NCBI GenBank assembly: GCA_027315115.1
Contig: DAHUYQ010000001.1
Span: 1-64,000, forward strand
DNA: 64,000 bases
Reading direction: 5' to 3'
Source: Solirubrobacterales bacterium
GTDB lineage: Bacteria > Actinomycetota > Thermoleophilia > Solirubrobacterales > Solirubrobacteraceae
Position 1 is the first letter of the stretch. Each line of letters starts with the position of its first letter. The notes under the pieces are model-generated. The model saw only the letters and a list, made by a program, of their open reading frames with translations. It had not been told where the DNA came from and searched no databases. The position numbers were made by a program, and so were the translations under genes. This document shows, piece by piece, positions 41,931 through 49,870 of the stretch.

Positions 41931-43046
41931 TCAGTTGTGCAGGTCGGGATCGATGTGGTCGAGCATCTCGCGCACCTGCGGATCGATCCGCTCCGGCGCG
42001 ACGCCCGGCGTGCCCGCGGCCGGCGACGACGTGCCTCCCGAGCCCGGCGCGGCAGCGGCGACCGCAAAGGCGGGGGTCGCCGTGGCCGCCTGCCGCTCCC
42101 GGACCGCACGCCGCCTGGCCAGCAGCGCCGCGAGCGCCACGCTCAGCTCGTAGAGCAGGTAGAGCGGCACTGTCTCCAACACCATCGTCGTCACGTCGCC
42201 GGGCAGGATCGCGGCGACCAGCGCGCAGAACACGAGCGCGTAGCGCCTTCCTTTGCGTAGCTGCCTCGGCGTGAGGATGCCGGCCTGGGTGACGCCCAGC
42301 ACCGCGACCGGGACCTGGAAGATCAGGCCCATCGCGATCAGCATCATCGCCGCGAATTTGTAGTAGGAGCTGCCCTGGACCAGGACGTTGAACTCGCCGC
42401 TGTTGAAGTTCTGGAAGAAGTGGACGGCCGCCGGCAGCACGACGAAGTAGCCGAACGCGACCCCGACGACGAACAGGAACGGGACGGCCGCCAGCAGCGG
42501 CATCGCCACGCGCCGCTCGGACGGGCTGAACGCCGGCAGGATGAAGCCGTAGAGCTCGAACAGCAGCACCGGCAGCGAGAGCAGCAGCGCGAAGTAGAGC
42601 GTGACCGTGATCGTCGCCGTGAACGGTTCGCCGAAGCCGATCGTGGTCGGGTTGTAGCCTTCCGGCCTGCTCGGGATGCCGGCGACGCTGGCTTTCAGGG
42701 CGGGGATCTGAGCGGCAAGCTGCGCGCGCGTGGTGGGCGAGACCCCACTACCCGGCTCGCTGAGGATCTTGACGATCGTTTCGGTCTCGTGCGCGACCCT
42801 GTGAACCCCCCGCTCGACCATCCACGTCTTGCCGTTGGGGCCTTCGCCTCTCTGGACCTGCGTGCGCGTCTGCTGCTCCAGCGGCGTGTTGATGACGTGC
42901 AGCAGCGTGCCGTTCTGCCAGAAGCACAGCCCGAAGGCGACGACGAACGCGAGCCCGGCGACGATCAGGCGAGTGCGCAACTCGTCCAGGTGATCCACGA
43001 GGCTCAGTCGATCCTCGTGGCGGATCATGCGGATTGCAGTAGCCAT
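41931..43046 (-). CDS. tatC: Twin-arginine translocase subunit TatC, extended
   Basis: A 371-residue version of the Tat receptor/channel subunit, longer than the usual 240-300. The N terminus RLSLVDHLDELRTRLIV has the conserved Glu for signal-peptide contact. The second-loop region GFILPAFSPSERR and the conserved Glu region follow. Six membrane helices are predicted. Extra length lies in the first external loop (about residues 55-135) and in a Pro/Ala-rich cytoplasmic tail (about 320-371). It probably exports the twin-arginine Rieske protein coded 4 kb away. Confidence 0.9.
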   Translation of the reverse strand: MATAIRMIRHEDRLSLVDHLDELRTRLIVAGLAFVVAFGLCFWQNGTLLHVINTPLEQQTRTQVQRGEGPNGKTWMVERGVHRVAHETETIVKILSEPGSGVSPTTRAQLAAQIPALKASVAGIPSRPEGYNPTTIGFGEPFTATITVTLYFALLLSLPVLLFELYGFILPAFSPSERRVAMPLLAAVPFLFVVGVAFGYFVVLPAAVHFFQNFNSGEFNVLVQGSSYYKFAAMMLIAMGLIFQVPVAVLGVTQAGILTPRQLRKGRRYALVFCALVAAILPGDVTTMVLETVPLYLLYELSVALAALLARRRAVRERQAATATPAFAVAAAAPGSGGTSSPAAGTPGVAPERIDPQVREMLDHIDPDLHN

Positions 43047-43105
43047 TCTCGCCGCGGCCCCTCTCCACTCCCAGCGGAGGACGAGGCCCTGTCCAGGTTA
43101 TCCAA

Positions 43106-43129
43106 GTCCCGCCAACCCCGAGGCGGGAC
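43106..43129. promoter_or_regulatory. Inverted repeat upstream of tatC
   Basis: A perfect 8-base stem, GTCCCGCC paired with GGCGGGAC, lies in the divergent spacer between tatC and the gene at 43199. It could be an operator or an RNA hairpin in the tatC leader; nothing decides between them. Confidence 0.3.
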
Positions 43130-43198
43130 GTTCACGGCTCGCCGCCGGCGGCTAAAGCGGCCCGTCCAACCGGTCGATGACGGGGACAGGAAGTCGAT

Positions 43199-43618
43199 AT
43201 GCGACCGGAAGAGAGCCACAGGATCCATCACCACGTCAGGCTGCCCGACGGCAGGGACATCGAGGTCGTCTACCTCGAGCAGGGCCTGCGCGGCGCCGAT
43301 GGCGCACCGCAGCCAAGCGGCCTGGCGCTGCATGTCTGCTTCCACTGCAACAGCGAGCTCGTCCACCCCCTCGACTGGACAGACGAAGGCGGCGGCCACT
43401 GGCGTCTGCTGCTGCGCTGCCCGGAGTGCGAGGCGACCCGCGAGGGCGTCTTCGCCAAAGAGGAGATCGAGCTGATGGAGGAGGAGCTCGACCGCGGCAT
43501 CGGCTCGCTGCTCAGCGATCTGCGCCGGATGACGCACACCAACATGTGCGAGGAGATCGAATTCTTCGTGCGCGCGCTGGAGGCAGACGTGATCGTGCCT
43601 TCAGACTTCGGTCGCTGA
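43199..43618 (+). CDS. Hypothetical CxxC zinc-ribbon-like protein
   Basis: A 139-residue protein with CFHCNSELVHPLDWT (about 49) and LRCPECEATREGVF (about 80). The four cysteines are spaced like a zinc ribbon. A helical acidic C-terminal half follows (EEIELMEEELDRGIGSLLSD). It starts at ATG 43199 on the plus strand opposite tatC. No family is recognised. Confidence 0.6.
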   Translation: MRPEESHRIHHHVRLPDGRDIEVVYLEQGLRGADGAPQPSGLALHVCFHCNSELVHPLDWTDEGGGHWRLLLRCPECEATREGVFAKEEIELMEEELDRGIGSLLSDLRRMTHTNMCEEIEFFVRALEADVIVPSDFGR

Positions 43619-43748
43619 CGGGCCGCGCAGCCGCGTCGAGGGCTGCCCCGCCGGTACCTTCCCGCCGAGGGATCGCCTCGGGAGCGCCCGCCCCGGGACC
43701 GCTCGGCCCAGCGCCCGCCCGCCCGGGGACCGCTCGCCCGGGCACGCG

Positions 43749-44828
43749 TCAGCTAAAACGCTCGACGACCGCGTCCGCGACCAGCTCCAGCAGTGCCGAG
43801 CGGCCGCCGGGCAGGGACTCCGGCAGCGCCTGCTTGGCCTGCGCGACGATCTCGAAGGCGTGCTTGCGAGAGTCCTGCAGCGCGCCGGTCGCGGCGATCC
43901 GGTCGCACAGGGCCTCGGCCTCCTGCGCCCCCCGCAGCCTGGAGAGGTCTTCCATCGCGAGCCGCGCGTCGCGCTGGCGGGCGAGGATCAGCGGCAGCGT
44001 CACGGTGCCGTCGAGCAGATCGGTGCCGCGCGGCTTGCCGGTGCGCTCGACCGGCCCGGAGACGTCGAGCACGTCGTCCAGAAGCTGGAACGCCAGGCCG
44101 ATGCGGCGGGCGAAGGCGCCGAGCGCGTCGGCGAGCGTGGCTGAGCCCTCGACGGCGACCAGCGCGCCCAGACGGCAGGCCGCCTCGAACAGCGCCGCCG
44201 TCTTTAGCTCGCAGCGCAGCATGTAGCGCTTCACCGGCACCTCGGCCGCGTAGGCGTCCTCGCGCTGCAGCAGCTCGCCGGCCGCCAGCGAGGAGCTCGC
44301 GTCGGAGAGCGCGCGCAGCTGCAGCACGTCGTCGTTGCGAGCGAGCTCGGCGAAGGCTCGGGAGAACAGCAGGTCGCCGGTGGCGACCGCGACGTCGCGT
44401 CCGGCGACCTCGGCCACCGTGGGGCGCCCGCGGCGAAGCTGCGCTCCGTCGATCACGTCGTCGTGCACGAGGGTCGCCGAGTGGACGAGCTCGACGGCGC
44501 CGGCGGCGCGCACCAGCGCGCTCTCTCCCGCCGGGGCGCCTGGCGGGCCTCCCGCGGATTCGGCCGCCAGCACGACCAGCAGCGGCCTCAGCCGCTTGCC
44601 TCCCGCCGCGATCGTCGCGCGCGCATGGGCGCCGAGCGGCGCTCCCGCCTGAGCGCTGACCTGGCGCAGGTGCTGCTCGATGCTGCCCATGCGCTGCGAG
44701 AGCCGCTCGCCGCCGCGCGCGACGATCGCGGCGAGGCCCTGCGCCGCCGCGCTATCGAGATCTGCCGGCCCCTCGACGTCCAGCGCCGGGACGGCGGCGC
44801 CGGCGCTCGATCCCGCGGGGATCCGCAT
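43749..44828 (-). CDS. Long-chain polyprenyl diphosphate synthase
   Basis: A 359-residue trans-prenyltransferase of the heptaprenyl/octaprenyl type. The first Asp-rich motif is LVHDDVIDGAQLRRG (about 120-135) and the second is QLLDDVLDVSG (about 252-262). They sit with the Lys/Arg of GGKRLRPLL and the Lys of ERTGKPRGTDLLDG. Its product is probably the menaquinone side chain, since the menaquinone methyltransferase gene ends 8 bases away. It may equally supply the DUF2600-type synthase elsewhere in the window (inference). Confidence 0.85.
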   Translation of the reverse strand: MRIPAGSSAGAAVPALDVEGPADLDSAAAQGLAAIVARGGERLSQRMGSIEQHLRQVSAQAGAPLGAHARATIAAGGKRLRPLLVVLAAESAGGPPGAPAGESALVRAAGAVELVHSATLVHDDVIDGAQLRRGRPTVAEVAGRDVAVATGDLLFSRAFAELARNDDVLQLRALSDASSSLAAGELLQREDAYAAEVPVKRYMLRCELKTAALFEAACRLGALVAVEGSATLADALGAFARRIGLAFQLLDDVLDVSGPVERTGKPRGTDLLDGTVTLPLILARQRDARLAMEDLSRLRGAQEAEALCDRIAATGALQDSRKHAFEIVAQAKQALPESLPGGRSALLELVADAVVERFS

Positions 44829-44835
44829 CGGCCGG

Positions 44836-45648
44836 CTAGCCCTTCACCGTGCCGGCGTGGATGGCGATGATGCCGCCGGCCGTCAGGATCCACCGCACGT
44901 CGTCGAGCCCGGCGGCCTGCATCTCGGCGGCCAGCGCCGGCGGCGACGGGAAGCGCTTGACGGAGTTGGGCAGGTAGGTGTACGCGTCGGCGATGCTCGC
45001 ATGATCCCCTACCTCGCCCGGATGCGCATCTGCCTGGAGCGGCCGCCGCCGTGGGGCCGACTTCGCCAGCCTGCCCGCGAGCCGTCCGAGCCAGGGGACC
45101 GCGCGATCGAACCAGAGCCGGTAGAAGATCGACAGCGGTGGCTTGGTGGGCGTGGTGATCTCCAGCACCACCACTCTGCCACCGGGCCGCACCACGCGCG
45201 CCATCTCGGCTATCCCGCGTTGCAGGTCGCTGAAGTTGCGGGCGCCGAAGCCGACCGTCGCGGCGTCGAAGCTGGCGTCCGCGTAGGGCAGCGCGGTCGC
45301 GTCGGCCCACTCGAAGCGCAGCGCGCCGAGGTCGGCGCGGCTCGCCTTTGCCTGCGCCAGCGCGAGCATCGCCTCGGAGAAGTCGCTGCCGACCACCTGC
45401 CCGTCGCCGCCGACGCGCCGCGCCAACTCCAGGGCCAGGTCTCCGGTGCCGGTGGCCACGTCGAGGACCGTCGCGCCAGGCCCGACCTGGGCCATGTCGG
45501 CCGCGCGGGAGCGCCAGCGGTGGTGGAGCCCCGCGGTCATGACGCTGTTGAGCAGGTCGTAGATGCCGGCGATGCGGTCGAACATCGCGCGCACCTGGCC
45601 CGCCTCCATGCGGCCCGCCGCCGCGGTTGGGTGGTTGGTCGTGGACAT
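44836..45648 (-). CDS. menG: Demethylmenaquinone methyltransferase
   Basis: A 270-residue UbiE/MenG-type enzyme performing the last step of menaquinone synthesis. Motif I is VLDVATGTGDLALELA (about 60-75) and the family blocks FDRIAGIYDLLNSVMTAGLH, FGARNFSDLQRGIAEMARV and YTYLPNSVKRFP are intact. About 15 residues (RRRPLQADAHPGEVGD) are inserted before YTYLP relative to most homologues. It lies between qcrC and the prenyl synthase, joining quinone supply to the complex that oxidises it. Confidence 0.93.
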   Translation of the reverse strand: MSTTNHPTAAAGRMEAGQVRAMFDRIAGIYDLLNSVMTAGLHHRWRSRAADMAQVGPGATVLDVATGTGDLALELARRVGGDGQVVGSDFSEAMLALAQAKASRADLGALRFEWADATALPYADASFDAATVGFGARNFSDLQRGIAEMARVVRPGGRVVVLEITTPTKPPLSIFYRLWFDRAVPWLGRLAGRLAKSAPRRRPLQADAHPGEVGDHASIADAYTYLPNSVKRFPSPPALAAEMQAAGLDDVRWILTAGGIIAIHAGTVKG

Positions 45649-45722
45649 CCGTGCAGCCTATCCCGCAAGCGCACCAGGCGCCCGGTGACTCACGGACGCC
45701 TGCAATGCAAGGACTCGACCTG

Positions 45723-46457
45723 TTACTTCAGGTGAGAGAGGAAGAAGACGATGTCTTCGAACTTCTTCGCCGGCAGTCCCTTGAAGGATGGCATCGGCGC
45801 GGTCGGATTGACCAGCGTGCGCGCAATGCCTTCGGCTGGGATCCTCGCCCCGATTTCGGTCAGCGGCGGCCCCGGGCCGGGGTTGCCGTTTTCACCGATT
45901 TTGTGGCAGGCCTCGCAGCCCGTCGAGGCGATCGCCTTCCTGCCGGCTTCGAACTTCGCCACCGCCGCCGGCCCGGCTTTGATCACCGCGTTCGGCGTTT
46001 TCCATTCCAGGGCGTATGGCGAGCCGGCATGAGCGCCGCTCCAGGTCAGGTAGAACATCGCGCCGATCACGAATATGCCCGTGAGCGTCGCGATCGGACG
46101 CCGCTCGGGACGCCGCTCGGGCCCGCGGTCGTAGAACGGCAGCAGGAAGAGCAGGATCATGCAGAGCGTCGGGATGCCGATCGTCGCCAGCGGCACGACG
46201 CTCGGCGGCTTGATGACGCGCAGGAGCTCGAAGAGGAAGAAGAAGTACCACTCGGGGCGAGGCTCGTAGCTGGTGGTCGCCGGGTTGGCCTTCGCGCCGA
46301 GCTCCACGCCCAGCGTCAGCGAGGCGAGGATGATCACCAGCATCACGATGCAGGCCATCAGCGAGTCCTTCGCCACCGCGTAGGGGAAGAAGGGCTTGCC
46401 TTCGGACTTCAGGATGCCGTACTCGCGGAGGTACTCCTCCTTCTGGCGTTGATTCAT
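45723..46457 (-). CDS. qcrC: Menaquinol:cytochrome c reductase subunit IV fused to cytochrome c
   Basis: A 244-residue fusion. The N-terminal part has three membrane helices and the b6f subunit IV motif RPEWYFFFLFELLRVI (quinol site). The C-terminal part is a class I cytochrome c with CEACH (about 178) and a Met ligand in NPTAPMPSF. It is the architecture of Bacillus QcrC. A putative loop between the two parts holds an Arg-rich stretch (RGPERRPERRP). It is the last gene of qcrA-qcrB-qcrC. Confidence 0.9.
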   Translation of the reverse strand: MNQRQKEEYLREYGILKSEGKPFFPYAVAKDSLMACIVMLVIILASLTLGVELGAKANPATTSYEPRPEWYFFFLFELLRVIKPPSVVPLATIGIPTLCMILLFLLPFYDRGPERRPERRPIATLTGIFVIGAMFYLTWSGAHAGSPYALEWKTPNAVIKAGPAAVAKFEAGRKAIASTGCEACHKIGENGNPGPGPPLTEIGARIPAEGIARTLVNPTAPMPSFKGLPAKKFEDIVFFLSHLK

Positions 46458-46464
46458 CTCGCCC

Positions 46465-47268
46465 TCACGCCTCTGTCTTCTTGAGCTCTGGGTCTTGTTT
46501 GGCTTTGAGCCAAGGCGGCGCGGTGGTGCCGAGCTTGGCGACCAGGTAGAGATGGGCGCCGATCAGCGCGGCGATCAGGCCGGGGACGAGCATCATGTGG
46601 ATCGCATAGAAGCGCGAGAGCGTGGTCGCCCCGAATTCGGGCCCGGCGCGCAGGAAGTCGCTCAGGTACGGCCCGATCAGCGGCCCGGTGCCGTTGATGT
46701 TGACGCCCACGATCGTGGCCCAGTAGGCCCGCTCGTCGAAGGGCAGCAGGTAGCCGGTGAACGACATCGTCATCGTCAGGATCAGCAGCACCACGCCGAT
46801 CACCCAGTTGAGCTCGCGCGGGTACTTGTAGGCGCCGAAGAAGAAGGTCCTGCCCATGTGCAGGAAGACCAGCACGACCATCACGCTGGCGCCCCACTTG
46901 TGCATGCCGCGGACGAAGGAGCCGAGGAACACGTCGTTGGTGACGTAGCGGATCGATTCGTAGGCGCCGCCGCTGACGTCCGGCCGGTAGTACATCGCCA
47001 GGAAGACGCCCGTGATCGCCTGGCTGAGGAAGGCGAACATCGTCGCAGAGCCCAGCGTGTAGAACCAGTTGGTGCCCTTGGGCACCTTGCGGAACATCAT
47101 CCAGCGCACCGCTCCGGAGAGCGAGGTGCGCTCGTCCACCCAGTTGACGACGCTCGTGCCTGCTTCGGCCGCCGTGTCGAGCGGGGTGAGCTTCCCGTTG
47201 CCCTCCTCGGGCCGCTTGGGCGGGGGCTTGAGCGCGGGCGGGATGGGTGGCGGTGGCAGCTTCGGCAT
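46465..47268 (-). CDS. qcrB: Cytochrome b6-type subunit
   Basis: A 267-residue membrane protein with four helices carrying the two heme b. The His pairs are seen as GMHKWGASVMVVLVFLHMGR and FYAIHMMLVP with IGAHLYLV. The N-terminal extension is Pro-rich (about 25 residues) and cytoplasmic. It lies seven bases upstream of qcrC and 18 bases downstream of the Rieske gene. Confidence 0.93.
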   Translation of the reverse strand: MPKLPPPPIPPALKPPPKRPEEGNGKLTPLDTAAEAGTSVVNWVDERTSLSGAVRWMMFRKVPKGTNWFYTLGSATMFAFLSQAITGVFLAMYYRPDVSGGAYESIRYVTNDVFLGSFVRGMHKWGASVMVVLVFLHMGRTFFFGAYKYPRELNWVIGVVLLILTMTMSFTGYLLPFDERAYWATIVGVNINGTGPLIGPYLSDFLRAGPEFGATTLSRFYAIHMMLVPGLIAALIGAHLYLVAKLGTTAPPWLKAKQDPELKKTEA

Positions 47269-47286
47269 TCTCGGCGTGCTTTCGGG

Positions 47287-47964
47287 CTAGATCCGAACCG
47301 AGGGACGGGACGGATACAGGTACTGGCCGATGCCGTCGATCGGCTCGCCGGGATCGCGCGGCGAGAAGCGGCGCAGTTCGCTGTTGACGCTGAAGCGGGG
47401 ACCGATTTCGACCAGGCCCTCTTTGTTCACGCGCGTGAAGAAGCGGTCCAGCGGGCGGACCGGCGGACCGGCCACGCGCTCGCCGAGCAGGTTGTAGACG
47501 CCGCCGTGGCACGGGCAGATGAAGCGCTTGGCGGCATCGACCCAGCGCACCGAGCAGCCGAGGTGCGCGCAGCGGCTGGTGATCGCGATGTAGGGCGTGT
47601 TCTCGTCGTACTTGTCGGTGTCGATCTTGTCGTTGTGCTTGCGCACGTAGATCGTCGTGCGGCCGATCTCGCCGATGCCCGGAGTGACGGTCACGTCGAC
47701 GGGCACGTAGTTGTATTCGTTGAAGAGGTCCTGCGGGCCGGCGACCTCCCAGCGATGCTCGGTTTCTTTGAAGATCGGCCCGATCGCGAAGGCGAGCGTC
47801 GGCAGGACGAAGGACGCGGCGGCGATCGCGCCGGCCGCGTGGGCGGTGCCGGTCATGAAACGCCGGCGGGTGACGGTCTCGCCCTCGAAGGCGCCTGGGA
47901 TCAGGCGATCGGCGGTGTAGCGCGACTGCGGGCTCTTGGGCTGGCTTGCCATGGGCGGGAACAA
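47287..47964 (-). CDS. qcrA: Rieske iron-sulfur protein with Tat signal
   Basis: A 225-residue protein. The twin-arginine motif TRRRFMTG and a hydrophobic stretch (about 30-60) anchor it by the Tat route. The [2Fe-2S] ligands are in CAHLGCSVRWV (about 137) and CPCHGGVYN (about 155). It is the first gene of the qcr set and follows the hem genes at a 35-base gap. It accepts electrons from menaquinol and needs TatC, coded nearby. Confidence 0.93.
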   Translation of the reverse strand: MFPPMASQPKSPQSRYTADRLIPGAFEGETVTRRRFMTGTAHAAGAIAAASFVLPTLAFAIGPIFKETEHRWEVAGPQDLFNEYNYVPVDVTVTPGIGEIGRTTIYVRKHNDKIDTDKYDENTPYIAITSRCAHLGCSVRWVDAAKRFICPCHGGVYNLLGERVAGPPVRPLDRFFTRVNKEGLVEIGPRFSVNSELRRFSPRDPGEPIDGIGQYLYPSRPSVRI

Positions 47965-47999
47965 TATCGCCTGGCTCGCGACGGTGGCGCGGAGCGTGC

Positions 48000-48578
48000 T
48001 CAGCGAGCGCCAGCGGCAGCCGCCCGCATGGCCGCCAACGCCTCGGAGGAGCCCTCCCTGGCGAGCTCCTTGGCGCGCTGGTGAGCCGCGGTCGCGCCCC
48101 AGCCGATGGCGTAGGCGCCCGCCGCCCAGACCGCCTCGGCGAGCTCCGGCGCGCCTGCCCCATGGGCCAGCGCGCAGAGCGTGATCACATCCGCCAGCTC
48201 GCCGACGGCCGGCACGTCGCCAAGCCCCACCAGGCGCGCGAGGCCGAGCGCGTAGAGCTGATCGCCGGCCAGCAGCGCGAGGTCGGCTTCGGGCACGCGC
48301 AGCAGCCGGGGAGCGCCGTAGTGGAGCAGGTAGCCCTCGTAGATCGCCTCGACCAGCAGCTCGTACTCGGCGGGATCGGCGCTCGCGCGCGGTCCCGCGG
48401 CGGCAAGCTGCGCGGGGCCCTCCGCGGGGCCCCCCGCCGGCGCCCCGCCTCCGCGGAGCTGCTCGCCGCGCTCGCCGCCCTCCTCGCCCTCCTCGGGGAG
48501 CAACGTGGCCATCAGGCCGCCGCGCTCCCGCAGCAGCGCGGCGAGCCGCGGCAGGACGTCAGACTCGGCGGCGCTCAT
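48000..48578 (-). CDS. Unknown helical protein of the hem-qcr operon
   Basis: A 192-residue protein starting at ATG 48578, which overlaps the hemL stop by four bases. After a low-complexity Glu/Gly/Ala-rich stretch (about 30-62), a helical domain follows: EYELLVEAIYEGYLLHYGAP, DLALLAGDQLYALGLARLVG, AVGELADVITLCALAHGAG. LLAGDQLYA recalls the helix before the second Asp-rich motif of prenyltransferases, but no Asp-rich motif is present. Its tight coupling to hemL and qcrA suggests a helper for heme or the bc complex. Function unknown. Confidence 0.6.
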   Translation of the reverse strand: MSAAESDVLPRLAALLRERGGLMATLLPEEGEEGGERGEQLRGGGAPAGGPAEGPAQLAAAGPRASADPAEYELLVEAIYEGYLLHYGAPRLLRVPEADLALLAGDQLYALGLARLVGLGDVPAVGELADVITLCALAHGAGAPELAEAVWAAGAYAIGWGATAAHQRAKELAREGSSEALAAMRAAAAGAR

Positions 48579-49870
48579 CGCAGCTCCTCGAATGCCTCGG
48601 CGGCGGCCTGCGCGGTGCGCTGAAGCTGATCGTCGGTGTGCGCCAGCGAGGGGAACCACGCCTCGAACTGCGAGGGCGGCGGATAGACGCCCCTTGCCAG
48701 CAGCCCTCTGCACCATGCTCCGTACGCGGCCAGGTCGCATGCCGCGGCGTCGGCGAAGCTCTGCACCGGGCTCTCGCTGAAGAAGACGGTCAGCAGCCCC
48801 GGCACGCTGGCCACCTGCACGCGCTCGCGCGCTCCCGCGCTTGCCGCCGCCTGCGCCAGCAGGCTCGCGAGGCGCTCGGTGATGCCGGCAAGCCGCGCGT
48901 AGGCCGCCTCGTCGAGCATCCTCAGGCTCGCCAGTCCCGCCGCCACCGCCAGCGGGTTGCCCGAGAGCGTGCCCGCCTGGTAGACCTCGCCGGCCGGGGC
49001 GAGCATCTCCATCAGCCGCGCCGGGCCGCCGAGCGCGCCCGCGGGCAGCCCGCCGCCCATCACCTTGCCCATCACCGTGAGGTCGGCGCGCACGCTCAGC
49101 AGCTCCTGCGCGCCGCCGCGCGCGACGCGAAACCCGCTGATCACCTCGTCCAGCACCAGCAGCGCCCCGCTGCGATCGGCGATCTGGCGCAGCGCCTCGA
49201 TCATCCCCTCCCGTGGCGCCACCAGGCCCATGTTCGCGGGCAGCGGCTCGGCGATGATCGCCGCGGGCGGATCCGCCTCCACCGCCGCGCTCAGCGCCCG
49301 CAGGTCGTTCCAGGGCACGATCGTGGTCTCGGCGGCCGCGGCCGCGCTCACGCCGGGGCTGGAGGGTCGCGCGCTGCCGCCGGCGCCGGTCGCCACGCCG
49401 GAGCCGGCTTCCGCGAGCAGGCCGTCGACGTGGCCGTGGTAGGCGCCGGCGAACTTCACGATCCGCGTGCGTCCGGTCGCCGCCCTGGCCAGGCGGATCG
49501 CGGTCATGCTCGCCTCGGTGCCCGAGCTGGTGGTGCGGACCATCTCCACCGAGCCGATGCGATCGGCGATCTCCTCCGCCAGCTCGATCTCGCCCTCGGT
49601 CGGCGCGCCGAAGCTGGTCCCGCGCGCGGCGGCCTGCGAGATCGCCGCCAGCACCCGCGGGTGGGCGTGGCCGTGGATCAGCGGCCCCCAGGAGCAGACG
49701 TAGTCGACGTAGCGATTGCCGTCGACGTCGAGGATCTCCGCTCCCTCTCCACGCTGCAGGAAGATCGGGTCGCGCCCGATCGAGCGCATCGCGCGCACGG
49801 GCGAGTTGACGCCACCCGGAATGCTCTTTGCGGCGCGAGCGTAGAGCTCGCGCGAACGGGCCTCGCTCAC
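48575..49870 (-). CDS. hemL: Glutamate-1-semialdehyde 2,1-aminomutase
   Basis: A 431-residue PLP enzyme making 5-aminolevulinate in the C5 pathway. SIPGGVNSPVRAM near the start and DYVCSWGPLIHGHAHP are family blocks. The PLP lysine is in LTVMGKVMGGGLPAGA (about 266), preceded by VLDEVISGFR. GTG 49870 overlaps the stop of the AhbAB-like gene (GTGA) and was preferred to ATG 49900, implying coupled translation. Confidence 0.93.
   Translation of the reverse strand: MSEARSRELYARAAKSIPGGVNSPVRAMRSIGRDPIFLQRGEGAEILDVDGNRYVDYVCSWGPLIHGHAHPRVLAAISQAAARGTSFGAPTEGEIELAEEIADRIGSVEMVRTTSSGTEASMTAIRLARAATGRTRIVKFAGAYHGHVDGLLAEAGSGVATGAGGSARPSSPGVSAAAAAETTIVPWNDLRALSAAVEADPPAAIIAEPLPANMGLVAPREGMIEALRQIADRSGALLVLDEVISGFRVARGGAQELLSVRADLTVMGKVMGGGLPAGALGGPARLMEMLAPAGEVYQAGTLSGNPLAVAAGLASLRMLDEAAYARLAGITERLASLLAQAAASAGARERVQVASVPGLLTVFFSESPVQSFADAAACDLAAYGAWCRGLLARGVYPPPSQFEAWFPSLAHTDDQLQRTAQAAAEAFEELR

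Noticed and set aside
46454-48163. A 569-residue minus-strand frame across qcrA and qcrB
   Set aside because: Antiparallel or shifted reading of the two real genes, with His/Arg-rich sequence and no motifs.
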